Positions 12,258 through 26,300 of a stretch of DNA of 64,000 bases are shown here, in pieces. Source of the stretch: Archilochus colubris (lineage: Eukaryota; Chordata; Aves; Apodiformes; Trochilidae); the NCBI GenBank assembly GCA_023079485.1, contig CM041084.1:22720609-22784608 (forward strand), in the 5' to 3' direction. The translations under genes and the position numbers were made by a program. Numbering within the stretch: the first letter of the stretch is position 1; each line of letters opens with the position of its first letter. Below the pieces are notes generated by a model, which made no database searches, had not been told where the DNA came from, and was given only the letters and a program-made list of their open reading frames with translations.

Positions 12258-15200
12258 ATGGATTGACCCTCATTTGAACTGGAGAAGTTGGGGATCTGTA
12301 TTCAATGGCAGTAAGGTAGCAAAGGGAAAAGAAAAGATGTTAAATTGCTCCTGTGGACGCCCTTTAAATCTGTCCTGTAAATTATTGCATCAAAGTCCCA
12401 GGAAGCTGCAGTGGTCAGAATCTAGCCTTGACTCTTTGGTGAGGTCTAGCAAATCATTCTGTAATGGCCAGTTGAGTGAATGCTGTATGGGCTTTTGAGT
12501 GGCCTATAATTCACCTCCTGGACAGGTTAATACTTTTTTTTTCAAACCCAGACAGAGGCATAGGCACAAAGAACTGTCTTCTGTTATCTATTGCCCTCTC
12601 TCTGTCTCATGGGACACGAACAGCCTGCACTGCTCTCCCTTTTGGCAGATCTTTCAAAGGTTTTTTTGGCATTTTATCAGCCATGATCTTGCTTCTAAAG
12701 ACATCTAATTTCTACTGAATGTTTCAGCTGATTTGCTACCCTAAAGGTTTCCCCATGTAGTCTGACTGCAATGGATTGAGAACCTTATCTCGTGCAGGTG
12801 CTGTTCCATGTATGTCCCATGTTGGGAATAACACCAGTCCCTGTAACTGGTGGAAAACTTTCCATCCTTTGACTGCTCCTTCAGAAGATTGATGCTTGCT
12901 GTTATGTTATGCCTAGAGAGATAAATAGATCTTGTTTCCTCATGTTTTTACAGTCTGTGGTGATGTTGTAGTTTCAGAATGCTTCTGTGCCACAAGTGCT
13001 GTGTGTCCTGCTCACCAAAGCCTTTTATCTGCTTTGTTTGCCTCTTTCTACAAATTTCTGGAAAACGTCAGGGAATAACTTCATGTCAACAGACAAGTCA
13101 AGGTCTTCTCAATACTTGACCTTCCAGCCATTACAGTTTACGTTGCTTGTGCAGTTTTCCCTTATGTGCTTACTCTGTAGCTTATTTTCAACAGCCAGAA
13201 ATAAGTAGAGAAACCAGAGATGGGTTATCCCCAGCAGATAGCCACTGAATTCCACTTGCAAATCAAACAGGGCTCCTTCCTTAAATGTCAGAAATTTTAT
13301 ACTAAGGCAGGAAAATGAGGCCAGGAATTTTACTTTAATTTTTATAATGCTACAGAAATGTAAAAGTACTTGGTAACACTCTCACCAGGATGGTTACACT
13401 TTGGAAGTGGTGTGAATTTCAGGCCTTCGTTTTACACCTCTTGTCTTCAATTTTGAAGATGGCTGCAGCTTGTTTTGTACATGCAGAAGTTTATTATAAA
13501 TATTAGCACTTAAAGAAAGAATGAGTGCCTCTAATGCAGCTGTTAAATATCCACCTTGTATAAAACACACCCATACCCATTTTCAACCACAAAACTGTTT
13601 CTGCAGTTTCCTTCGAAAAAAACCCATCAGGTATGTCAGTTCACAACCAGTCAGTCAATGTTAAATTCTGATGATTTTAATAAACTAACTTATATGGTCT
13701 TTATTAACAGTACTCTTTATCATGTTTTAAAATATAAATGTATGTTTATCGTGCATTATATAAGGCAAACTCAGTAAAGACACAGCAAGGTCTGAACATA
13801 CTTAAAAAGGAAATTATGCAAGGTTATTGCAGAAGAAAGTACAAAGGTAGCAACATAAGGTATCTGAATATTCAGATAAATTGGGCCATTTCAAAATGGT
13901 CAAATCTGCACTGTACACAAAAGTACAAGAGGAGTGTCTGTCTCTTTCTCTCCCCCCTGTCCCTCCGTGACTTCAAGGCAATGGTATGCAGGAAAGTCAG
14001 GACTGATGCTGCTATTTCAAGTTCAGGGGCTATGCTGTGCCTCACTGTCAAGCGAGCATTCCTCCTCATCAGCTCATTTTCTGCAATTACAAATAAATAA
14101 AAGATGTTTCTCTATGGCAAGCAAGAAAAAGACCAAATTTCCTTTTACAGTCTTGGACACATCACATAACTGTTGGGTCCTGTTGTACCCTGCATTGGAC
14201 CAAAGGGGAGTGATAGAGTGTCTGCCTGTCTCACTGTGCCCTTGAGTTACCCCCTCACTCTTCTGTGCTAGGTGGTGCAAGGATTTTGAACCAACACAGC
14301 AGACTTTCTGCCAGCACCCAAGTCCTCATGTGGCATCTGGGTAAACTGATCTAGATACAAAACTCCATCCTTCCATATAAATAGAAGTGTCACCATAGAT
14401 CAGCTTTATTTATATCAAATTAAAATTCTTTTTTTTGGCTGAGAGTTAATGACTTTCAATCAAAAGCAAATTCTTACCTATGAGTTACATAAACCCCCTA
14501 AGTGGGCCACTTATAATACAAATGCTAACAGACCTGCAGCTTCTATGCAGTGGTGCTTCCAGGTTACGCCAGAGAAAGATCAGCCAAATATCACAGGAAT
14601 GATAAAATTATTCTTGGATGGCGGATATGAGCCCCTTACAAACCCCTGTGAGGAGATGCCAGACAGAAGGCTGAAGATAAGAGGCATTTATTTTTAGGGT
14701 CTTGGTTTTTAAGGAGAGCAAAGAAGCCGAGAGGGGAAAACAGTGTCAACAGTTCACACAGACTCCCTTTTCATGTTTGGGAGAAGCCAGGCAAGACTGA
14801 GACTATACCTAGGATGGGATTTCAGAGTAGATACAATAAAGGCAGCCACAATCTATAACTGTAACAAGGAAGGTCAGCTCTAGGAAGTTTTGATGTAGTG
14901 AAACTTGAAAAATATATTCATTTTTGCCCAAAGGCAGAGGCTGGCATGGCAGCTTGGGGACCACAACGGTAATTGTTCCTAAGAGGAAAAAGAAAATGTT
15001 CCATAAAGTTCTGATTGCCTTTAGAAAAGAGAAACATTTGAAGGACTCTTCAGTGCTGTTCCAGGTTCAGCAGAAGGAAACCTCTCACACAGGGCTGCTT
15101 TCATCTGTAGGTGTTGCTGCAGTCAACACAAATTGCTGGAGAGGGGTCAGGAGTGGAGGGAGGTGGAACTATGGCAGCAAACTGAAACTGGAATAGAAAG

Positions 15201-15660
15201 ACCTTAGAAACAAAAACTACATTTTATCTACAGAACCCTAAGCAGTTTTAAATCCAAAAAGGGGAGAAAATGGAAGAAATGGCAAAGAGGCATTGGGAGG
15301 ATATTTTTTTTCCAGGAGGTTGGCCTCTACGTGTTATTTAGTTGCATTGTTGATTAATGTAATTGAAGTATATATAACTGAAACAGAAAAGGAAATAAGA
15401 CTTCTTCAGGGACCCATTAATTTCTTAAGGATAAAGTGTTTGAAGGTTCAAAGGCTTTGTTAAAGCTTATTTTAAATTTAAAATTTCCATTGCCAAGGGA
15501 TTGATTACTATTCTTGCTTTAGCTTTGTCAAACAATAAGTTGATCCCAAACCTTCAAAGTTTTATGGTGATGTATGTATGATATTCAGTTAATTGTAAAA
15601 AAAAGTAAAATGAAGGGACTGTCTTCTGTACTCAAGGACAGCTATTTCAAAAAAGGTCTG
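12258..15660. other. Noncoding AT-rich DNA
   Basis: No recognisable gene or repeat family. Open frames at 13738-14100 (+, 120 codons) and 14449-14697 (+, 82 codons) were inspected. Neither shows a domain pattern, and their predicted proteins look like translated noncoding sequence. Confidence 0.6.
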
Positions 15661-15705
15661 CAAATGTCCTTTCAAATGTCCTTTCAAATGTTCTTTCAAA
15701 TGTTT
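15661..15705. repeat. 12-bp minisatellite, about 3.75 copies
   Basis: Unit CAAATGTCCTTT occurs at 15661-15672 and 15673-15684, then with one substitution at 15685-15696, then as a partial CAAATGTTT. Because the unit is a multiple of three, the + strand frame reads a repeating Ser/Phe-Phe-Gln-Met pattern. That pattern comes from the repeat, not from a protein. Confidence 0.9.
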
Positions 15706-16352
15706 GAAATCTTGGAAACCATAATACTTGTATCCACTATTATAGGTCACTATATAATAACTATTTCATTATATTTATTATCACTGGGAAAACTACATAA
15801 CATCTTACATGTTAGTATTTTGGGGTATGTGCAGTACTGAATAACAACATAATTTCAAGCCATTTAACAGAAATTACATCATCTCCCAAAAAGCTCTTGT
15901 GGCAAGATGAGACTCCTGTTTTTCTGTCAAACTCTGTTTTTTTAAAATGTGACCTCATCATTCTGCCTCATTTCTGTCTCCCCTAACTGACATCTAGGTC
16001 TGTGCATGTCCTGGAGCAGGAAAAGGCTTTTCTCTTACAGTGACTACTACAGTGGGACTCCTGTTCTCAGTTGCAACTCTATAGCTTTCCCTCCATGGCA
16101 ATAAATAAATAGATACTTTGTTTTTCTTATTTTCAGAATAAACTGGCAAACTGAATCAATTCATGCATACACACTCAGACAAACAGAAACACTTAAAGGA
16201 TTTCTTCACATAAAGGCAGTCAATTTAATAACTATTTTTTTGATTTCAGAATTTTGCTCTTTCAGAGAAAATTCAGATACTTGCTTTTAAATATTTTTTT
16301 TGTAATTTCAGGTTAAAGCTAATATTTTATTGAAAAAAGAAACTTTGATTTT

Positions 16353-16433
16353 AAAAAAACAACCAACCAACAAGGACAACAACAAAAAAACCCCACAAAC
16401 AAAAACAAGGAACAACAAAAAATACCCACATAA
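16353..16433. repeat. A/C-rich low-complexity tract
   Basis: A run of A-blocks broken by AAC, CCAA and CAA motifs, with almost no G or T. It resembles decayed (CAA)n/(CAAA)n simple sequence. No SINE or LINE body was recognised upstream on either strand, so it is not called a retroposon tail. Confidence 0.75.
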
Positions 16434-18557
16434 AGCCAAAACGAAACCAAACTTGTCAAAATTAAGATGATCTTTCTTTTTATCATGGTAGTAACTACAG
16501 GCCTTCACTGTATTTCCAAGTCAAATCAAAATTATTTATTCAGTATCACTCAGTAGGACCACAGTTCACTCTGCCGTGAAGTGATTTCTAAATCTTTAGA
16601 AAGTGTGGAAGAAGGCTCCTTCAAAATAGAAGCACATTTGGAGCCTTGGTTGCATTTTTTAATCCGAAGAAAATATTGATGTTTATTCTTCATTTTCTAC
16701 TCTCCAAGTGTTCCAAAATGGACCTGTTATTAAAGATGGTGAGATGAGATTGGCTTGAGCTGCAAAATGTGTTTCTGCACTCTGATTTGGATGGATATCA
16801 CGTGTTTTGGCTCTCTTATCTGACATGGATGAATTGGTTTTTCGAGGCAGGAAGAGATGAGGACAGCAAAGGAGCCAATGACACAAAATGTTGGCAGTTC
16901 TCAAGATTTTATTATGAGTCTTGAAATGCTTGATATTTTTCTTAGAGGCTCATCTGTGGAAAGGAGCTATTAATGGCAGCCTGAGGTCCCATTTTAGGTA
17001 AAAAATGTAGGCTTCATGATTGTAATCACTGGCATGACTGTGAAAACTTGAACCCAGAAGGCAAATAAAAAGCATCAAAATATGGCATTTTGAAACAACA
17101 GGATTTTAAGGCTCACTCCTGATTTTAGACAATCAGCTCGTGTTATCTTTGGTGCCTGTGCTAGCAGCATCTGGCACAGCAGCACCGTATGCACAGATTG
17201 GAGATGGTGAGAGCAAGGGGGCCAGCAGTGCCTGCTGAGGAGCCAGCCAAGAATCTCTGAGACCCTTAACACCAGCAGCACCTTTCACCACCTCCATGCA
17301 CCAGCAACACTCTTATGATTTTACATCTTGGGTTTTCTTTCCAAGAAGAAAGGCTAGAAACTTTTCTTTAGGCCAAGGCAAACTCAGAGCCTGAGGAAGG
17401 CAGCTTTCCTGAACATATTCCCTGGGAGGCCTTCCTGACATCTGGAGGTGGAGGGAGGCAGGGTAAGTCTTTTAAGCTGCATTGAATAAGCAGAGTCACT
17501 GTTTACAGTCAAAACCTGCTTTTTAAGATTTCATGAGTTCTTTATTTAAAGACAAGCAAACAAATTCAGGTCAGCTCTTTATCCTGCTTAATTTAGGAAG
17601 GCAACTCTTTAAGTAGATTTTCCTTTTGCATTTTTGCTGCTGGAATCACCATCGTATTGTGCACTGAACCAGGAAAAATGAGAAAGTGGGAAAAGCTGAA
17701 CTTGGTTCATCTGATATTTCAGATGAATCTGTCATGGCAGGGTATCCAACAGTGCTCTCCAATCCCCCAGTGCCATTGCAAAACAAACATCTCACCTGAT
17801 GACTCTCATAGGAAGCCCCACAACGAGTTAAAGGAGGAAATTATTCTTCTCATCTATAGAAAAAAAAATTAAACCCCCACATCGCCTGTGTGTTGTTCTT
17901 AAGTTTTCTCTATAATTCCTCAGCAACAGCCATGCATCATCAAGTTTGCTGGGAGAAATTACAGCTGGTCTCCAAAGTATAACCCCCATCTCACTGGGGA
18001 GCCAATGACTGTCTTGATGAATTACCCATTTACCCTGTTTCTGTAATGAAGATCATGTGTGGGTTGCTATGTCCATAGTGACAAAACTACATTATAGAGG
18101 AGTACAAATAATACCTCCTTGCCATAGACAGCTTATGCTGTAAACCAAGTGACTACACACAACACCAGCATAGCAACAGGCTGGGAGGAAAACTCAGAGG
18201 AGGGAACAGAAGGAAATACTGTTCCTGGAAAGAATGTCTCACAAATAGAGAAAATAACTTATTTCTCTAATTCCTCGTGAATCTTCCAGGTTAGCTCTGA
18301 CTCTAGTGAGGCTGCCAATGAAGTAAAGTAACAAGAATACAGGGAAAATGTGCTTTGTATTTGGAAATTCAAGGAAAAAAAAAACCAGTGGACTTCTGAC
18401 TTGGTGCCAATTTACTGTTTAAACTCCTCTGCTTACTTTCAGGGCAAAATGTAGCTGATACAGTCTCATACTGCTGTTCAGAGGCGAATCAGTATGGTTT
18501 GGGGAGCATCAGCTCTTTTCTGTTTTGCCTCAAACCTCCAAAATAATGCTCGTAAGT

Positions 18558-19361
18558 TCAATACCAGAAGAGTCCAGGCTTAGATAACTCCTTTTGGGTG
18601 GGAAGAGGTGAGTGAGGGTCTGCAGGAGTGAGGCCAAGGACAGAGGAGAGACTCAGAGGGATGGTGGGGTGCAGGCAGGGTGCAGCTGTGATGGGTACAC
18701 ACATGTATGCACAGCAGTGCAGCTGCAGTGACCCGTGAGCTTCTGCTGATGCTTTTTCTTCTCTACTCCACAGCACATAAGCCTTGTGTCTGTAATTAAC
18801 ATCTAGACCTGTATGGTCTCCAGGCATGGGCACCAGCAGATCAGTGTTTGCTCTGGGTTTGACTGTGTCCAACTTCAAGGCAGCCATGCAGGGGAGGGAC
18901 AGGGGGAAAGCTCTGGCCCTTGCATCTGCTCATGCATGCTGCAGATCCAAGTGTGTCTGGAAACAAGGGATGTATCTGCACTGCAGTGCTTGGAGAAGGT
19001 GGGAATGAGTTGGGAATGGGAGGTGATAGAGGCCTACAGGTGGATGGAGAAGCACCAACTGCTCTCTTGCAGCAAAGCACAGGGAAACAGCACAAGCTGG
19101 GATTCACTGATGAAAATTGTCTTACATAGTGCAACTGCTGCCTTGAATGATATAACTTCATGCTTCCCATCACAATATAAAGATCCAAACTGTCCCTTTT
19201 TATACTATATCTGTTCTCATGCTAATAATGTAGTAATAGCAGAACTTAAGTATTTAATGTCCCCCCAGGTAAAGAAATACAATTTTTTAGAGAAGCCTGA
19301 AATAAGTCTTAAACCCCAAATTAGAACCCATGCTCACTTCAGGCAATTTTCCAGAACCTGA
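18558..19361. other. GC-richer patch with overlapping long open frames
   Basis: The longest open frame outside CR1 is here (18813-19361, +, 182 codons). It is overlapped by minus-strand frames of 115 codons (18841-19188) and 109 codons (18558-18887), and by further plus-strand frames. Openness in several frames at once points to a local shortage of stop codons caused by higher GC, not to coding selection. The 182-residue translation is Cys- and Ser-rich with no recognised domain, signal peptide or transmembrane pattern. With about one stop per 20 codons, roughly one frame this long is expected in a window of this size. A noncoding RNA or a lineage-specific small gene cannot be excluded. Confidence 0.4.
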
Positions 19362-22300
19362 ACATACCTGCTTTTTGGAGTGACCCACACACATTTCAAG
19401 TAGCTGGAGCAGATGGATGTTGCTTGCTACAGCATATGGTGAATGAAAACACACAAAACCCTCATCTGTTTTAGTACTAAGTCTGCTTTTACAGCTTGAA
19501 TCTCTTCACACAAAAAGCAGCAACTCACAATTATATTCTACTGGCTCAATGGTAGCAGAAGTAACCTCAGGGTGATGACAGAAGGGCAAGATGATGATGT
19601 CTTCAACCACCCCAGCCATACCTAGAAGAGGTTGTCTGTCTGTTCTGCTTACCCACAGCTCACGTGTCAGTGCACTTACCCAGACTGCAGGAAACTGAGA
19701 TGCAGGTTCCTGTCTGAACCAATTTAAATTCATATTGCAAAAGATTTCCCACCCTTTTTGGTGGGGACCTTCTTTCCATCTAAAAATTGCATATTCACTA
19801 GGCAAAAGAGACAGAACTCTGTATCACAGTGAACCCAACCCCAGAGTGCTGCCTGTAACTGTGCTATTTATATTAGATATCTATCAAAGTGAAGCTGGTA
19901 TCCAAGTCTCCAACAGTCAGGTTCTACCTGTGAAGCTCTGTTGGCTTTCTCAATTTTTTGCTGTCCCAATGCAAAGAAATCCCTCCATGTAGATTATCAA
20001 AAGGACAGGGTGGTTTTGGTGGCATAAGTGTTAGGGTTAAAATCACCTTAAAACAGAAGAAGAACTCAGACTGTGGGTCTTCTGAGTCCTCCCTGACCAC
20101 TGATCAGGGTAACCACTCACATCACACTCACACCCTGCTGTGGATATGATGCTTTACTTTAAGGTAGCTCTTACATATTGGTGTTTTATAAGTTTGCTGA
20201 AACAACACCAGCTGTGATCTATACTAGTCTAACATTTTAATGACTTTTGGCTAAACCTTCATAGCTAATAGTTAAATTGCCAAATGTTCCATAAAACAAA
20301 TATGCAAACAATTTGCTAGTTAATCATCTATCCTAAATGGACGTACGCAGCTGCTGAGATATATAATTGCTGTTTCATCAGGGTTGGTACTCTATTTACA
20401 TAATTTCTTTACTGATTTTAAGATAGATAGGGTTTTTTTTTCCAGAGAAAGAGAGACAGCAAGAAATGCTAACATAATGTCTCATTAAATGCAGCATGTT
20501 AAAAAGAGAGTTCTGGTCACAGCTGGTGGATAACAATAGTGATTTTCTTTGATGTATATTTAAAAATAATTGAAATTTGTATATCTGTGTATTTATATGC
20601 ATGCATATATGTGCATGCATTGTTAGATACTTACACAAAATATTTGTATGTAGAATAGGCATACAAATGTTTGTGTTACCATATTCAAATTAAAACCTGT
20701 TAAAAGTGCAGAAATAGGTCTTTTATGTGAGTGAGAAGATAAAACATGAGCAATAAAATATAAATCAGCATTTTTTCTTTGATTCTGTTCTGTATTTTTG
20801 ATTAAAGAGAATATCAGCTGCAGACAGAATCCAAGCCATACAGATTAACATGTTTTCTGGAAAGGAATATTAAATGATTTCATTGGGTATTCTTAGTTGG
20901 TTTTTTTTGTTGTTGTTTTTTTTCTTCAGAAAAAATCCCAATTAAAAATGGAGTAATACACCTTGCTTCTGTTTTCTAGTAGATTGATCACTGTGATTTT
21001 ATGGCTCCTTTTCTTTGAAAAGGATGAAATTACTCTGACCGTAGAAAACTTTAATGCTAAAAGTTATTTATAATAACTTTTTTTATTTAAAAAAATTAAG
21101 TGATAGCTACTATAATTGTAGAAATAACACTAGCAAGGGGAGTACCTGCAATACCCAGAGCTGTTTTCATTAGAATATTTTTTTTAATGGAAGCCTGCAT
21201 GTACTGACTGGACATTGACAGTATCTTTTCAGAGAAGTGACGTATAGAGAGTAACAAAATATAGCATGTGGTTTGTAAGGTGTTTTGGTGGGTTGATTTT
21301 GTTTCTTTAATTTTTGTTTTAAAGTTTGGTTTGGCTGCATTTGATCTCTTTTCTATGCTCTTTTTTTCCGTATCAAGGTATGAAAGCTTGGAACAGGTTC
21401 TAAAAGACTCTTCATTACTTTGGGTGTTACATTCATGCAGTTTAAGTGGTCCCCTTTGTAAACTGTGCTATGAGGTAGCTGCAAAATGTCTGGACTCTCC
21501 AATTGTAGCAGTATGGCTGACTGACTTGGTAAATTCCAGTTTTTGTGTCAGTCTAGACTTTGGGGATATTTACAAGGAAGATATTTACATTCCCCTATTT
21601 TGATTCTTTATTGGCACTTCATGCTGCTTCCTCTGCAATAACAAAATACTAAATTAGCTTCAGAACAATGCTGGAAGAAAACTATTGGAAAATGTTGTTT
21701 ATTTTACAAAAGAGTGGAGCCAATAGCTCTGGTTTTTTTATTTCTCTTACCACAACTTTTTTATTTTCATCAGAAAGAGCTGTATTTCAAAAGGGAGAGA
21801 AAACACTCTGCAGTTTCCAACTCATCTTTGCCTCTTAGGTATAAAACATAATTTCAGTTGAAGTTGATTTCTGTATGCTTACCAAAAAACAGGATGGAGA
21901 TCATCAATGTTTCACTGGCTTTCTGTGAAAGTAAGTCAGTAATTTCAGTAACCTGACCTGAATTCAAAGAAATAAGTGAGCAGAGGCTGAAGGGTTCTGT
22001 ATCCAGCTCTGGTATTTCCACATGCCTAACTAACATGCCAGTCTCTAAATTGCATACCTTTGAGGCCAGACATTCAGCACTACAAAACAATGCCAGAGTT
22101 TGCTCAGTTTGACTTAAATCTGTCCTCTTTGAAACTATTTCTCATGACAATCTTGGTAACAGTATGATTGTTCTGTTTATTTTCTTCCCATAAGGTCTAC
22201 AACTCTGCTTACTTTCTAAGTAAGTCCTGAGGGACTGATTGACTGCCAGACTATTACCAAGTCAGTTCTCAATATAAGGCATGCCCTCATGGATGTAGTT

Positions 22301-25152
22301 TTATAGGTATTGCAGACAAAATGTTCTAATTTTTATTTTTCTTTGTATGGCAATGATTTAATTCCTTTCATTTTGTCAAGCAGTAATATGGACTTGAACC
22401 TTCAAGTCCTATCTGTCTATTTTTCACTTAAGCCAGTGGGTCAAACTCTGGCCTTTAATGTACCCACCAAGTTCCCCTAATATCAGCTTTCCTTCAGAGG
22501 ATGAAATAGTATGATTTAGTCCTCGAAAGCAGACCTCAAAGTCAGAGGCATTTATAAGCATGCTTCTTAGACCAAAGCCTTTAGCAGGTGGATTCTAAGG
22601 GTTTTATTATGAGGAGCTTGACTTGCAGTGGAAACTCTGAGCATGAGGATGTGCCCTTTCTCTCAGCCAGGCTGTCATCAGATGCAGCTGGTGCTGAGCT
22701 ACAAGTCCTCAGCCTTCGTTTCAGCTGATATTGATGGCTGCTCACCTGCTACCAAGAAGGGTAGGAAAGAAAAACCTTTCAGTAAGTATCTTTTACAGTA
22801 AATATTTTTTCTAGAATTAAACTGTGGGTGAAGAGTGTAATACTAAGAAAAGTGTATTTAGGATAAAACAAATTTAAATACCTATAGGGTATTTGAGTGT
22901 TTATATATGGTAATGAGGGAAATGAGTACTACATAATCAAAACCATACACTTCATTGCATTCTTGTATACTAGACTAGTGCCTAAATGAAATTAAAATAA
23001 CTTAGAAAAAATGCAGGGACTACCATTTATAGACACTACAAGTTCAGAGTATATTTCTGCTCCTTTGAAAGCTGATTTTACTTTGAACACTTTTAAGCAG
23101 TTATTTATTACTGCGTATGCCTGTGTTAATTAAAACAACTGTCTTCAAAAAGTGAAAAGGAGATCTTAATGTTGACCAATACCATGGCTATATCTAATAG
23201 TAAACAGCAATCTTCTGATTCTTAATTGTGGTTAATATAAAAAAAAAATAACTTTTTTCTCTCCCAGATTTACAATGACATCAGGTTTCTACAGGTCAGC
23301 ATAAATAACACATCTCATACTCTTGCATACTCATACCTAGCTCAGCAGAGGTTAAAACAGTACCAAAAATCTGTTTGACCTTGTAAGGTACATGACGTAT
23401 TCTGTCAATAGTGCTTTTTCCACCTGTTAATGTAATTGGTTTTGCAAGCTTTTATGGTGTTTCTTGTAATAAGTGACTATTCTGTACTATACACAGAAGT
23501 GCTTGGCAGTGTGAATTGGACCCACAGCTGACACAAAGAGCTGCAGCTTCATGATCTCTGAAGAAAGGCTCATACCTCTTAGCAGTACATCTTGAATAGG
23601 TGCATCCAGCATCAGGTCATTGCACATCTTCTGAAAATCAGCCAACTTTGTTTCTCCTTCACTGTGTAGGGAACAGAATGCCAGGTGCAGTAGAAGGAAA
23701 GAGAGTTTTCTCTCTTCTAAGGAACAGCATTGTTTGCATTAAATCATTTTATAAGTAGGTGGTCAGTCCTGGGAAGTGGTTTTGGATGACAGTTTCACTC
23801 TTAGTCCAGACAAGTCACAGTTCTAATCTCAGCCACTGCCAGGCAGTGCCTGTTCTCTAGAAGTGTTTAAGCATGCTGAGCCCCAGCTCTTGATACATCA
23901 GCCCTGCATCTGCAGTGGTGTTTGCTGATTTCCAGGGAAAGGGCTTTTCTGCAGCTGAGGAAGCTGTTTGCTGGTAGCAACCCTTTGAGTTTGAGGTCCC
24001 CCTGGGTGCAGTCCACCATCTCCAGGAGCAGCAGAACTGCACAGTGCCTCTTCTGCTCTCTGTTCCTCTCCTTGAACACAGAAGAGTTGGAGGCCACACT
24101 GCAAGGGGACACAGGACAAGACCAAAGTAATATCAATGTTCTGTAGCTTGTGCCTGGATCCAAGCAGATGTCTTTATTTCCTCTGCCTGGGAGAGAATAG
24201 GAGGGTATGTGAGGCATTTCAAGATGCCTCACAAACCATTGCTAAAGCAATTCTTGAGAAAGGTCATGTTGTCTGCTACTTACACAATATGAGGAGCTGG
24301 ACACAGGTTTGTGATCAATCTACATTTGTTGTCATGGGTCTGGAAAGAAGATTAAACCTATTGTTCTTTTTTACTTTTTTATCCTGGTCTAATTTCCAGT
24401 CATCCCCTCACACAGTGCCCTCCCTGATAGCCTCAATTTTTTCAAGATGTCAACTTTAGAGCACAGAGTCCCTTAACAGTAAAACCTGTTACAGAGCCCT
24501 GTGCAAACTGAATGCAATCCTCATCCATTTGCCTCCCTAAGTGCAATCACCTTCTTACCTCACCTTACCTTACAGGGTTCAGAAGATGTTAGGAGGTACT
24601 CTATCTAAAGTTGTCCAAGAGGCTGGGAGAATATATTCCCTCTTACTTCAACATACCATTGTCCTGTGGAACATTTTATGAGTCACAAGACATACAGGTT
24701 CGGAAAGAAACATTCTGGGGAACATTTCCTAGTATAAGCCTGAGCATGAGAGAAAAAAAATTAAAAAAAAAAAGCTATATATACGGAATTGCCAGCAAGG
24801 CCAGAGGAGTGGAACAGTATCAGCACTCATGATTCCCAACAATAATGAGCAAGTACAATATAATTTTATGGAAGGTGTTACACAGATGCAGGCAGAAATT
24901 GAAGTTGAAGGCACGGGAAGCACTGTATTGTATTTCTAGCACTACATAGCTAGCTTGTTCTCTGCTTTGACATAGAAGATTAACACTCTTTGTGTCCAGT
25001 GTCATCTTGCAGTCATAGGCTGCAAGCTGTGGGACCGTGTGCAAGGGTATGTCTTTAGAAAGCAAGCATTCCTCAAGAGCTAACCTGCTTCTTTCACATT
25101 CCACTTTTTACTGGTTTTTACATTCTTGTGCAGATAATATTTATGTGAATGT

Positions 25153-25178
25153 AAAAAAAAAAACAAAAAACAAAAAAA
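25153..25178. repeat. A-rich tract with single C interruptions
   Basis: A11, C, A6, C, A7 in succession, ending at GGCC. It is low-complexity sequence with no recognisable element body upstream. Confidence 0.85.
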
Positions 25179-25550
25179 GGCCTAGTTTTGATAAAATAGT
25201 AGACCCAGAGGGTGAGAAAAGAATTCAAGGAATTCTTTAGCTACCTTTCCATCCTCTCCATCCCCAAGCATGCTAAGTGCATGTGTCATACCTGCTGCTG
25301 GAGACTTCATGATTCATTCCCTGCAAATTTAGTCTTTCATTGTTATAATTATAAAGTGTTTTCCATTACTAGGGTCACCTCTGTATTAATAGTCAGAAAG
25401 AGTTGAGCAGCCCAGCCCTAACACTCCACCTGGCAGTTACTCTGTGAGCACCCAACACGGTGCTGCCCTGAGCAAAGCCACCCACAGGCATCCTTCATAA
25501 GCAGAGTGCTGGTGTCCTCCTCCTGCTCTCCCCTGCTTCTACAATTTTCC

Positions 25551-25606
25551 ATGAAGAGGGGAATGGAGGGGGTGGGGGAAAGGAAAGGAAAGCAAGGGGA
25601 GAAAAT
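25551..25606 (+). repeat. G-rich purine tract, possible G-quadruplex
   Basis: The + strand carries GGGG, GGGGG, GGGGG and a later GGGG among A's, with short loops between the first three runs and a longer one before the fourth. Such a tract could fold into an intramolecular G-quadruplex. This is inferred from spacing only. Confidence 0.4.
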
Positions 25607-26194
25607 TCTGGTGCTCTGGTATCAGTTCATTCATCATCTGTCACTGTGTAAAAAACCCACAGCGTGTGCAAGTGGGACAGCAATACAACCTCTTTCACTG
25701 CATCCATGCTGTCACTCCTTCTTCTCTCACACGTGTCTGTGTGCCCAGGTAAGCCAAGCCTGCTTGCTCTTCCACAGATACACACAGTTCACTTCTGTTC
25801 AGCAGTGTCAGAGCTGGTGTTGCAGATGCTTTAATGGGTTTAAAAACATCTTTTTTTTTCCCCTGTTCCTTCTATACTTCCTGGTTAGGAATTGAATCAG
25901 AAGTACTGAAATACTTCCCAAGAGATTTCCAGAAACACACTGATGCCTTTCCAAGACTCCAGTGCCTGTAAGAGTCAGATGAAGTTTGGGCCAACATCAA
26001 TGTTTACATATTCGTGAGTGAGCTGAACTGAATTTGTCAACCTGAGCTGTCTCATGTTCACTGTAACACCTGTCTATACAAAACCACTTTTAGCTCTCTC
26101 ACACTCATGACTTATCATATCTTGTCACTCATTCTAGCACACCTCTCACAGTGGAAGGACTGACAAAAAATTGGCTTTGATCATGTGAGATAGT

Positions 26195-26300
26195 CACTTT
26201 TTTTATGGGAAATCAAGGCACCAAGAGGTACTGGCTGTGACTCACTCAGCTATAAACATCTAAAATAGGTCAGAGCTACATCTCTGCTAATTACCCTGGG
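26195..26300 (-). mobile_element. MIR-like SINE relic (minus strand)
   Basis: On the + strand the words ATGGGAAATCAAGGCACCAAG, CTGTGACTCACTCAGCTATA and GGTCAGAGCTACA appear in the order of a reversed MIR core ('gaaactgaggcacagag...gtgactt...cacacagcta...ggcagagct'). Spacing is close to the consensus as I know it. The copy is old and the ends are approximate. It is a fossil with no coding capacity. Confidence 0.55.

Larger units (their letters stand above)
15706..26190. other. Noncoding AT-rich DNA with low-complexity tracts
   Basis: No host gene recognised over about 10 kb. The segment holds an A/C-rich tract at 16353-16433, a locally GC-richer patch with overlapping open frames at 18558-19361, an A-rich tract at 25153-25178 and a purine-rich tract at 25551-25606, each listed separately. 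Around 23860-24240 several frames on both strands stay open for 75-121 codons, again without motifs. Confidence 0.55.
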
